Part shown: positions 6,643 through 14,168 of the stretch, piece after piece | How the letters are laid out: every line of letters starts with the position of its first letter | Position numbering within the stretch: position 1 is the stretch's first letter | Assembly (NCBI GenBank): GCA_948438565.1 | Contig: CAOJLW010000015.1 | Span: 1 to 16,059 of the forward strand | Direction: 5' to 3' | DNA from: an uncultured Lachnospiraceae bacterium | Lineage (GTDB): Bacteria; Bacillota; Clostridia; Lachnospirales; Lachnospiraceae | DNA: 16,059 nt | Position numbers and translations under genes: made by a program | The notes under the pieces: model-generated | What the model was told of the DNA's origin: nothing | Databases searched by the model: none | Seen by the model: the letters and a program-made list of their open reading frames with translations, nothing else

Positions 6643-9600
6643 ATGAAAAGATTATTGGCAACATTGCTTACGGGTTGCTTGGCTTTCCAAATGTGGATGG
6701 GCGCAGCCATGCCGGTTTATGGGGCGGCTCTTCCTGAGAAAGTCGATGTTCCGGAGATTTTAGCCGATGCTGCTGAACAGGAGGAAGGCGTCTTGAAAGT
6801 GGAAGTCCGATCTTCAGAGCTTTTCCCGTTTACAGGCAAGGTGACGGTACAGGTTAGCCAGGCAGGCGGCGCTGTGGAAAAGGAAGAAGAGATGGATTTT
6901 GCGGCATCCGGCCTACAGTCGACAGTCTCTAGTTTTTCATTGCCGGCCGGAGATTATACGGTTACGGTTAAGACATTGAAATTTGCCGATTATACGCAGG
7001 ATGTTCATGTGGAGGCAGGCTGGTCCAACAAGATCCTGATATATCCGGCAAAAATGGAAACCGGAACTCAGGCGGTTGCAGGATGGCTGCGGCCGGGCGA
7101 TGTAACCGGAGACGGGCAGATCAATGAAGAAGATACCAATACGCTGCTTGCTGCCATTCGTCAGAAGGATAGCAATGCGGATGTCAACGGCGATGGCGTA
7201 ACCGATTTGCTGGATATACAATATGCCGTACAGAGTTTGGATGAAAAACAGGAGTCCAGCGTGGAAAAACTGCTGATGGCAATTCCGGCTCCGGAGGCAG
7301 TGGATGGAACGATCAGCAATCTCGAGGACTTTTTAAACAATCAGGGAAGCCTTACATTGCAGGCTGCAGATACACAACAGCAGATTTCCGAATCCAATCC
7401 TGTGGGACTTCAGTTTACGCTGGCGGATGAAGATGTGGAGCCTGCGTCCATACCCCAGATCGAAGGCATGACGATTCATGCTCCAACGGATATGGATGAG
7501 GACGGGAATATTGCAAGCCAGATCACACAGGGTGAAGCGACAGTGACTTATCTGGAAAATGGCGAGGAAAAGACGCTGTTTCTGGATTTATCTACGGCAG
7601 TGCAGGCGCCGGAGTCTCAAACTGTCCGGATGACGCCTGTGAAGTCGGCGCGTGTAGCTCCAAGCGTACAGATGGAAGCGGACGGATCTCTGGTGTTAAA
7701 TTTTGGGTCGCAGATTGCGGTAAAACGGGTTACGATCCGGATTACCGGAACGAAAAAGACGGAACCGCTTGTCAATATTGCCAAAGTGGAATTTGTCAAC
7801 AATATGGAAGAACGTATTCCGGCACCTAAGCTGGATATCCCGACGTTAGATACGCCGGTAGCGGGAGATAAGTCAATTACGGTTTCCTGGAATCCACAGT
7901 CTAATGTGACCGGTTATGAGGTGTATGTGTCAGGTCCGGTAAAAGACCAGTCGGGGAATGCAACGCAGCTTATACGCGTATCCGGCACACAATATACCAT
8001 TACGGCTATCAATAACGGCAGTTTAAAGAATTTTGAAAACTATACGCTTAAAGTGCGTTCGGTCAATGGGGATTGGAGCAGTCCGTGGTCTAATGTGCAG
8101 ACGATAAGACTGACGCCGCAGAAACGGCCGGCTAAACCGGACAATGTAAGCGCTGTGGGCAGTTATCGGGCCATTACGGTATCCTGGAAGGATATGGAGG
8201 ACGCCGACGGCTATATGGTCTACTATAAAAAATCAAGTGAGGACGATACGGCATACCGGCCGGTAGTGGAAGGGTTTACCCAGCAGCAGTCCGGCGAAGG
8301 CAAGCTAAATAACACGCGTTATATGATTGAAGGTTTGGAAGATGAAGTGGAGTATATGGTCTACGTGATCAGCTGGAATCCATTGGGATGGGGGCCTGCT
8401 TCTGAGATACACGTGGCGACTACAGACAGTACGGCGCTGCCGCAGCTTCCAAAATATAAGCTCTTAAACACTTCAAACGGTGAAGGCGTGTTGACAAACC
8501 ATATTGTCAACGCTACGTATGGAGGACATGGCGGGGCGAAAATGGTGGATAGTCCCTTGGATTCGGACAAAACGAAACGGACGGCGTTTGGCACGGTAGA
8601 CGACAGCTATGCTTCTTATTGGATAAAACCCAATGATTTTGATGACGGGATATCTTATCCGTTTAATGATAGGGGTGTGACGATTACGCTGGATGATGAT
8701 TACAAGATGGACTATATCACCTTTGCGGCAGCTAATCCGCCAAATCTCTTACAATATGCCAGGATTGATTATTGGAATTCCGAAGACACGGCCCAAAAGA
8801 ATGTAGGCGCAACCCTGATGACTATGACAGACGAGCACAATCATCCGTATTATATTATCCGTCTGTCCGAGACGATTACGGCGAATAAAGTTTGGATCCG
8901 TCTGGGCAATACTTTCGTCAGAGTCGATATAAAAATAGGAGAAATCCATTTCCATCAGTATGATTCCATCGCAGATGATATCATGGGACTTTATGTGGAT
9001 GAGATGCATACAACGTTAAGGCCGGATGTAGACTCTGCGGTGATTGAGAATCTGCAGCAACGACTGGATATGGTAGATGAAGCCAGCGGAGAGAAGCATC
9101 CGCTTTATGATGAGCTCTCAATTGAGCTGGATTTGGCCCGTAATGTTTTGGCGGATGATCCGTCTCCGTCTTATACGGTACATAACCAGATTACGGCGGC
9201 TAAAGACAGACATTTGGGATTTAGCGGGTTGAATGCTTGGCAGCCGCTGGGAAGAACCCTATATGAAGGCGAAACATTTGTCGTATATGTATGGCATAAT
9301 ACGAGAAAGATTGGTCAATTGGCGGATGGCCTGCGTCTGATTGGCACGCAGAATCATGCGGAAGCCAGCAATGTCTCTCCATGGGGCGCCAACCTCAAAG
9401 TGGGGCGAAACTCATTTACGGTTCCAAGACACGGTTCGATGAATGTCGAACGGGGCGGCCAGCTCTATATTTCGTATACCGGGAACAATGCTAACGATCA
9501 GTATGTGATCCGTGTGGCGGGAGGAAACGATATTCCTACGTTGGACGTATATGGCAAAACCGGAGAAGAGCGGACAAATGCTATTCGGGAGTATGTGGAG

Positions 9601-11883
9601 AAGTTAGAGCGTCATGTGGCGTCAATTGAGGATGAGCATAACAGACGTCATACGGAGGAGACGCCAAGCGTGGCTTATGCATACGATCCACAAAACTGTA
9701 TTATCAATGCGACAGATATTATGATGCGGGAAATGATGTATTCCGTTCCGGCGACGCAGGTTTGGGCAGGGATTGCAAACGCTGCGGATAAAGTGACGAA
9801 ATTGGATAATGCGTTAAAAGCCATGGAACAGACGATGACGCTGTTTTATCAGCATAAAGGCTTAAGCGATAGCGCGGGGACGGCCAGAGGCAATAACGCT
9901 CTGCCGGCGCAGCATTTAAATATTCGGTATATGAGAATGTTTGCAGGGGCGTTTATGTATGCGTCGGGTAACCATATCGGTATTGAGTGGGGTTCCACGC
10001 CGCTTGCAAGCGCGCCCAATGACTGGTCGGGTTTTGGCTGGGGCATAGCGCATGAAATCGGCCATAATATCAACCAGGGGACCTACGCAGTTGCGGAGGT
10101 GACCAACAATTATTTTGCACAGCTTTTGACTGGCAAGACGCGTTATACATATGAAAACGTCTATAAAAAAGTGACTTCCGGCGCAGTCGGACGCGCCTCC
10201 AATGTATTTACGCAGCTAGCGCTATACTGGCAGCTCCATTTGGCGTTTGATAACCAATTGGACGATAAGCATCTGTATACGGATTACGAAGAGATGTTTA
10301 ACAATCTGTTCTTTGCCCGCATGGATACGTATTCGAGAAATCCTGCAAAGGCGCCGCAGCCAGGATTGACTTTAAACGGAGGATCCGATCAGAATCTGAT
10401 GCGTTTGGCGTGTGCGGCAGCTAATAAAAATATCCTTCCGTTCTTTGAACGTTGGGGCATGGAACCGGATGACGCCACCAGGACTTATGCGGCATTGTAT
10501 GGCGAAGAGGAACAAAAAGCGCTCTATTATGTCAATGACGAAGCCAGGAATTATCGTGTCAACCATTTGAATCAGGAAGAACAAGAAACGATCCGCGGAA
10601 AAGATGTAATAACGGAGGCTGCTTTATCGAGTCAGTCCAACCGGGTGACGCTTCGGATTAAGACCAATCAGAACGCCGCTTTGATCTTAGGCTATGAGAT
10701 TAGCCGCAGTATGTATGCAAACGGACGGAAACAGACGGAAGTGATTGGTTTCGTTCCCATTGATACGGCGAACGCGACGGAGTATGTAGATACAGTTTCT
10801 TCCATTAATAACCGCGTGATGGAATATGAAGTACGGGCGGTTGACAAATATTTGAATTATTCCAACGTAAAAAGCGCCGGATCGGAGAAAATAGAGACAA
10901 ACGGGATCCTAAATAAAGATGTATGGACTGTGGAAACGACGATGACCTCGGCAGACGATACGATTATTGCTCCGGATGATGACGATCCGGATAACGGAAC
11001 GGGCGCGGCCGACAAGAAGGTACACAGCATTGACCGGGTTTTGGATAACAAACGGGATGATGCAGGATCCTATCATGGAACCATCAAAGGTTCTACGACA
11101 ACCATTACAATGGATCTGCATAAGATGGAGCAGGTAACGGCGCTTCGGTATCAGGGCAGCGCTTTACAAAAAGTAACGGTTGCAGTCAGCACGGACGGCC
11201 AGGCCTGGACGATGGTTAAGGCGGATTATACCGGCCTGACAGGAACAGAGGATCAGGAACAGACCATCTGGTTTGATGCGATTACGCAAGATGGCCAGAT
11301 ATGTGAAAATTGGATCGGCACATACGATGCTCGTTTTGTAAGGCTGACGATTGTGCAGACAGGCGATGTTACAATCCGGGAGATCGATATCTGCGGCCCA
11401 TCCGGCGACAATGTGGAATTTTTAACAGCAGAAGGACAGCAGGTGATTGGCGTCCTTCGTGAAAATTACCAGTATGGAAAAGAAGAAGCGGATGTGATTC
11501 CGGCAGGCTCTCTGATTTTTACCGGAAGCTATAAAGGGAATCCGGCATATAATCTTGTAGTCTTGTATGATATGGAAGGCAATGTTGTCGGAGCGAAGGA
11601 CGGTGAAGTCCACGCTATGCAGGTGATTTTTGCCGAAGATCCAAAAGATGGTGATTTAGGGGAGATGTCTAACGGCACGTGGGTATATTATGTAGAGCCT
11701 GGATTCTGGGATGCGAAATCCCTACAGGCTATCAGCGGCGGTGTGCGCGCGGAATTGTATCGTGTGGACAATGCTCTAACGCTTGAAGGGGAACGCGTAG
11801 TCAGTGATACGAAGGTTATCCCGGTTCCAGCGGATCCCAACGACTTAAAGGACATTACTTTAACAGGCAAGATACCCGATTAA
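6643..11883 (+). CDS. Secreted multidomain M60-family (mucinase-like) metallopeptidase with dockerin
   Basis: A 1746-residue exported zinc peptidase. The M60/enhancin family is known to attack mucins and other O-glycoproteins; that target is inferred here. Signal peptide residues 1-27/28 (MKR, hydrophobic core, VYGAA). An Ig-like beta region follows at about 40-140, then a type I-like dockerin (about 150-205), a beta-rich region (225-390), two Fn3-type domains (about 392-590), a discoidin/CBM32-like domain (about 600-770) and a helical stretch. The M60 domain spans about 845-1290, with HEIGH at 1137-1141 and E1152 as probable third zinc ligand (HExxH-x10-E). After it come an Fn3-like segment (about 1326-1420), a second discoidin-like domain (about 1459-1590) and an unrecognised C-terminal domain (1590-1746). 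No LPxTG or membrane anchor is visible. ATG 6643 has a weak AAAGGA site 10 nt upstream. LTGC at 9-12 resembles a lipobox but lies unusually early. The stop is 18 nt before the next gene. Confidence 0.88.
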   Translation: MKRLLATLLTGCLAFQMWMGAAMPVYGAALPEKVDVPEILADAAEQEEGVLKVEVRSSELFPFTGKVTVQVSQAGGAVEKEEEMDFAASGLQSTVSSFSLPAGDYTVTVKTLKFADYTQDVHVEAGWSNKILIYPAKMETGTQAVAGWLRPGDVTGDGQINEEDTNTLLAAIRQKDSNADVNGDGVTDLLDIQYAVQSLDEKQESSVEKLLMAIPAPEAVDGTISNLEDFLNNQGSLTLQAADTQQQISESNPVGLQFTLADEDVEPASIPQIEGMTIHAPTDMDEDGNIASQITQGEATVTYLENGEEKTLFLDLSTAVQAPESQTVRMTPVKSARVAPSVQMEADGSLVLNFGSQIAVKRVTIRITGTKKTEPLVNIAKVEFVNNMEERIPAPKLDIPTLDTPVAGDKSITVSWNPQSNVTGYEVYVSGPVKDQSGNATQLIRVSGTQYTITAINNGSLKNFENYTLKVRSVNGDWSSPWSNVQTIRLTPQKRPAKPDNVSAVGSYRAITVSWKDMEDADGYMVYYKKSSEDDTAYRPVVEGFTQQQSGEGKLNNTRYMIEGLEDEVEYMVYVISWNPLGWGPASEIHVATTDSTALPQLPKYKLLNTSNGEGVLTNHIVNATYGGHGGAKMVDSPLDSDKTKRTAFGTVDDSYASYWIKPNDFDDGISYPFNDRGVTITLDDDYKMDYITFAAANPPNLLQYARIDYWNSEDTAQKNVGATLMTMTDEHNHPYYIIRLSETITANKVWIRLGNTFVRVDIKIGEIHFHQYDSIADDIMGLYVDEMHTTLRPDVDSAVIENLQQRLDMVDEASGEKHPLYDELSIELDLARNVLADDPSPSYTVHNQITAAKDRHLGFSGLNAWQPLGRTLYEGETFVVYVWHNTRKIGQLADGLRLIGTQNHAEASNVSPWGANLKVGRNSFTVPRHGSMNVERGGQLYISYTGNNANDQYVIRVAGGNDIPTLDVYGKTGEERTNAIREYVEKLERHVASIEDEHNRRHTEETPSVAYAYDPQNCIINATDIMMREMMYSVPATQVWAGIANAADKVTKLDNALKAMEQTMTLFYQHKGLSDSAGTARGNNALPAQHLNIRYMRMFAGAFMYASGNHIGIEWGSTPLASAPNDWSGFGWGIAHEIGHNINQGTYAVAEVTNNYFAQLLTGKTRYTYENVYKKVTSGAVGRASNVFTQLALYWQLHLAFDNQLDDKHLYTDYEEMFNNLFFARMDTYSRNPAKAPQPGLTLNGGSDQNLMRLACAAANKNILPFFERWGMEPDDATRTYAALYGEEEQKALYYVNDEARNYRVNHLNQEEQETIRGKDVITEAALSSQSNRVTLRIKTNQNAALILGYEISRSMYANGRKQTEVIGFVPIDTANATEYVDTVSSINNRVMEYEVRAVDKYLNYSNVKSAGSEKIETNGILNKDVWTVETTMTSADDTIIAPDDDDPDNGTGAADKKVHSIDRVLDNKRDDAGSYHGTIKGSTTTITMDLHKMEQVTALRYQGSALQKVTVAVSTDGQAWTMVKADYTGLTGTEDQEQTIWFDAITQDGQICENWIGTYDARFVRLTIVQTGDVTIREIDICGPSGDNVEFLTAEGQQVIGVLRENYQYGKEEADVIPAGSLIFTGSYKGNPAYNLVVLYDMEGNVVGAKDGEVHAMQVIFAEDPKDGDLGEMSNGTWVYYVEPGFWDAKSLQAISGGVRAELYRVDNALTLEGERVVSDTKVIPVPADPNDLKDITLTGKIPD
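7099..7215 (+). other. Dockerin-like double EF-hand in the M60 protein
   Basis: Residues 153-191 hold two 12-residue calcium loops of the dockerin type. The first has D153, T155, D157, N161 and D164 at positions 1, 3, 5, 9 and 12; the second has D180, N182, D184, D188 and D191. Each is followed by a short helix (TNTLLAAIRQ and IQYAVQSL), and the two starts are 27 residues apart. T155 is a weaker ligand than the usual N or D, but the second loop is canonical. Dockerins bind cohesin domains in a calcium-dependent way, so the peptidase is expected to dock on a partner. Confidence 0.85.
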
Positions 11884-11891
11884 CCCTATAT

Positions 11892-11896
11892 GGAGG
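11892..11896 (+). promoter_or_regulatory. Ribosome binding site of the cohesin-like gene
   Basis: GGAGG lies 5 nt before ATG 11902. An in-frame ATG at 11890 overlaps this site and cannot use it, so 11902 is the start; it also begins a normal signal peptide. Confidence 0.8.
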
Positions 11897-11901
11897 TAAA
11901 C

Positions 11902-13365
11902 ATGAAAAAATGGATTGAAATATTTATGGTGTCATTCTTTCTTTGCGCTATTGTGCCGATGGCGGTTTTCGCGGCAACAAACGGAAGCGGAAGCCTTACG
12001 GCGGATGGGGAGAAAAATCAGGTCACTGTTTCCCTGGATACCCCGGAAGGAAAGACGGAGGCCATTACATCTCTGCGGTTGCAGCTTTTCGTATCCGCGA
12101 TCACAGGCAGTATGGAAGCGCCGGAATTTGCGTTTGAGGGCGCAATCAGCAGTATGATTCAAGATGCTAACGTGAGCAAAGACGAAAACGGAAATTATTT
12201 GGTCGATCTGATTCTTTCCGGCAAAAAAAATCAGGATATTTTCGCTTCCGGCGGATCTGTAAAACTGGGAACATTATCGGTTAAACCTGTAGGGGAAGCA
12301 TATGAGCTTCAGGTGGAAATCGTCGATCTGGCAGGCGGCAGCGAACCTATGGCCAGATACGTAGAAGCTGCCGGATCGTCTGTAACGGAGCTTTCGCTTG
12401 CAAATGTAACGCCGGTACGGATCGAAAAGAAAAACGGTTCTGACCCCGGTCCGGATCCTGTTCCGGGTCCGGAACCGAAACCAGATCCGGGTCCGTCTCC
12501 GGGACAGCCGCAGGAGGTTGTGGCGCCTGGAACGCCAAGTCTGACCGCTACGGTGTCCAAACCGAAGATTGTATTTACATGGACTAATATTGCCGGAGCC
12601 GATGGCTATACGTTATATGAATTAAATCCGGCAACGCAAAAATATGAAGAGTTTTACAGCGTTGCCGCTCCGGTGGCTGCATATACCAAGGAATATACGT
12701 ATGCGAGCACACATTCGTTCCGAATTGCCGCGTATAAAGTAAAAGCGGATAACAGCAAGCTGTACGGAGCGCAGAGTCCTGTCATAAATGTGACGATTGG
12801 GCCGGATAAGGTAAAGGATTTTACGCCTGAGTACAAAAATACGACGAAAGCCGTGCTCTCCTGGAAAAAAGCAAGCGGCGCAAGCGGCTATCAGATCTAC
12901 CGCAGTACGAAAAAAAGCGGCAAGTATACGCTGTTGAAAACCATTAAAAAAGGTTCGACCAAATCTTATACCGTTACGCATAAGGCCGGCAAAGTGTATT
13001 ACTATAAAATCAGAGCCTATGTAAACGGGGCGGATGGAAAACCGGTATACGGCAGCTTCTGTACAGCCGAACAGGCAAAGGTAAAAGCGCCAAAGGTCAA
13101 GGTTTCGGTCAATGCCGCATCAAAGAGCGTGAAACTGAGCTGGAAAAAAATTGCTCGTGCAAACGGTTACAATATTTATCGCGCCAAGAAGAAAAACGGC
13201 AAATATAAACTGATTAAAACGATCAAAAACGCTTCGGAACTGAGCTTTACTGAGACAAAGGCAAGCGGATCGTCCGTTTGGTATTACAAGGTGTGCGCAT
13301 ATGAAACGCAAAAGAAGGGCAAAGCTTTAGAAGGGAAAGCTTCTGTCATTGTAAAAGCAAAATAA
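11902..13365 (+). CDS. Secreted protein with N-terminal cohesin-like domain and three Fn3-type repeats
   Basis: A 487-residue exported protein of unknown function. Signal peptide residues 1-24 (cut near VFA-AT). Residues about 28-174 form a beta-rich module laid out like a cohesin: an opening SLTADG strand, VTVSLDTPEG, a LRLQLFV strand, then SGGSVKLGTLSVKP and the YELQVEIVDLA strand near the end. A Pro/Gly linker (179-204) leads to three Fn3-type repeats (about 212-298, 303-393, 396-487); the last two are alike (SWKK...GYxIYRxxKKxGKYxLxKTIK) and very lysine-rich, which might favour binding to an acidic wall polymer. No sortase motif, SLH repeats or C-terminal membrane helix is visible. The M60 protein encoded 18 nt upstream has a dockerin, which suggests this is its scaffold or anchor. 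The cohesin call is by pattern only; the module could be another Ig-like beta sandwich. Confidence 0.75.
   Translation: MKKWIEIFMVSFFLCAIVPMAVFAATNGSGSLTADGEKNQVTVSLDTPEGKTEAITSLRLQLFVSAITGSMEAPEFAFEGAISSMIQDANVSKDENGNYLVDLILSGKKNQDIFASGGSVKLGTLSVKPVGEAYELQVEIVDLAGGSEPMARYVEAAGSSVTELSLANVTPVRIEKKNGSDPGPDPVPGPEPKPDPGPSPGQPQEVVAPGTPSLTATVSKPKIVFTWTNIAGADGYTLYELNPATQKYEEFYSVAAPVAAYTKEYTYASTHSFRIAAYKVKADNSKLYGAQSPVINVTIGPDKVKDFTPEYKNTTKAVLSWKKASGASGYQIYRSTKKSGKYTLLKTIKKGSTKSYTVTHKAGKVYYYKIRAYVNGADGKPVYGSFCTAEQAKVKAPKVKVSVNAASKSVKLSWKKIARANGYNIYRAKKKNGKYKLIKTIKNASELSFTETKASGSSVWYYKVCAYETQKKGKALEGKASVIVKAK
11983..12423 (+). other. Cohesin-like beta-sandwich domain (tentative)
   Basis: Residues about 28-174 of the secreted neighbour of the M60 gene. 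Length, N-terminal position after a signal peptide, alternating hydrophobic strands and the GTLSVKP strand followed by a long loop and a final strand ending VTPVRI resemble cohesin domains, which bind dockerins. There is no single diagnostic residue, so the call rests on layout plus the adjacent dockerin gene. Confidence 0.55.
12436..12513 (+). repeat. Pro/Gly-rich linker repeat
   Basis: Codes for residues 179-204, a run of imperfect PGPDP/PGPEP/PDPGP units made from repeated CCGGTCCGGATCC-like DNA. It is a flexible extracellular linker between the cohesin-like domain and the Fn3-type repeats, and its low-complexity DNA could expand or contract. Confidence 0.85.
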
Positions 13366-13381
13366 AAGGAGGGAATTAGCT

Positions 13382-13963
13382 ATGCCAATTAGTCTGCAAA
13401 AAGGCCAAAAAGTCAGCCTGACCAAAGGAAACCCGGGTTTGACGAAAGTGGTTGTCGGCTTAGGCTGGGACGTCAATCAGTTTGATACCGGCGGAGATTT
13501 TGATTTGGATGCCGCGGCATTTTTATTGGCGGATACCGGAAAAGTATCCAGGCCGGAGGATTTTGTGTTTTATGGCAATCTGACGCATCCGTCCGGAAGC
13601 GTGCAGCATATGGGGGATAACCTGACAGGCGCCGGGGACGGAGACGATGAGGAGATTAAAATTGATTTGACGAAGGTTCCGGATGCTATCACCAAAATAG
13701 CGTTTACTGTTACAATTTATGAACCGGAAGCAAGACGGCAAAATTTTGGGCAGGTCAATAATGCATTTATCCGGATTTATAATGAAGCAACCGGTGAAGA
13801 AATGCTCCGTTATGATCTGGGAGAAGATTTTTCGATTGAAACCGCAGCCGTTTTTGGAGAGTTGTATAAAAACGGAAGCGAATGGAAATTCAATGCCATT
13901 GGAAGCGGCTACCAGGGAGGACTGGCAGCATTGTGCGCTAATTATGGCGTAGAGGTAGGTTAA
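13382..13963 (+). CDS. TerD-family protein (tellurium resistance/stress)
   Basis: A 193-residue cytosolic protein of the TerD/TerE/CABP1 family, calcium-binding proteins linked to tellurite and general stress resistance in ter clusters; the molecular role is not settled. Family hallmarks are the start MPISLQKGQKVSLTK, the GLGWDVN segment, an acidic DLDAAAFLL stretch, the VFYGNLTHPSGSVQHMGDNLTG block and the C-terminal GSGYQGGLAALCANYGVEV. The length equals the usual roughly 191. An AGGAGGG site (13368-13373) lies 8 nt before the ATG. It follows the secreted cohesin-like gene by only 16 nt with no terminator between, so it is probably co-transcribed with the M60 operon, an unusual pairing. No other ter genes are visible, so this is an isolated family member and not evidence for a full tellurite resistance operon. 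Confidence 0.93.
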   Translation: MPISLQKGQKVSLTKGNPGLTKVVVGLGWDVNQFDTGGDFDLDAAAFLLADTGKVSRPEDFVFYGNLTHPSGSVQHMGDNLTGAGDGDDEEIKIDLTKVPDAITKIAFTVTIYEPEARRQNFGQVNNAFIRIYNEATGEEMLRYDLGEDFSIETAAVFGELYKNGSEWKFNAIGSGYQGGLAALCANYGVEVG

Positions 13964-13978
13964 AGAAATTAGATTTAC

Positions 13979-14015
13979 AAAAGGAGAAGCGCCGAAGTGC
14001 GTTTCTCCTTTTTTT
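13979..14015 (+). terminator. Strong Rho-independent terminator after the terD-like gene
   Basis: AAAAGGAGAAGCGC (13979-13992) pairs with GCGTTTCTCCTTTT (13999-14012) as a 14-bp stem with one G-T wobble, loop CGAAGT, then further Ts. It ends the M60/cohesin-like/terD-like transcript and separates it from the IbrA/IbrB-like unit. Confidence 0.92.
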
Positions 14016-14087
14016 GTTGGATTAGGAAAGACCTTACTGCTAGCGCATACTTTTTTATGGAGGGTTGCCGGTTCGTGTCAAAATTTG

Positions 14088-14116
14088 TTGAATTTTATCC
14101 CTGATTGTGTTACATT
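14088..14116 (+). promoter_or_regulatory. Candidate promoter of the ibrA/ibrB-like unit
   Basis: TTGAAT (14088-14093), a 17-nt spacer and TACATT (14111-14116), about 52 nt before the gene. It is the best-spaced pair between the terminator and the start. The rest of the 14016-14168 gap is AT-rich and shows no gene or clear operator. Confidence 0.4.
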
Positions 14117-14168
14117 AATTGGTAAAATAATTGGAAAAATATGGTATTTTTAGCAGGGGTGGTTGACA

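Noticed and set aside
6501..6737. 78-residue + strand frame before and overlapping the M60 gene
   Set aside because: It runs through the promoter and leader hairpin and overlaps the M60 signal peptide; no ribosome binding site.
12436..12513. CRISPR-like or regulatory repeat
   Set aside because: The repetition is in frame and codes for a Pro/Gly linker, with no regular spacers.
13382..13963. Tellurite resistance operon
   Set aside because: Only one TerD-family gene is present; terZABC-type genes are absent.
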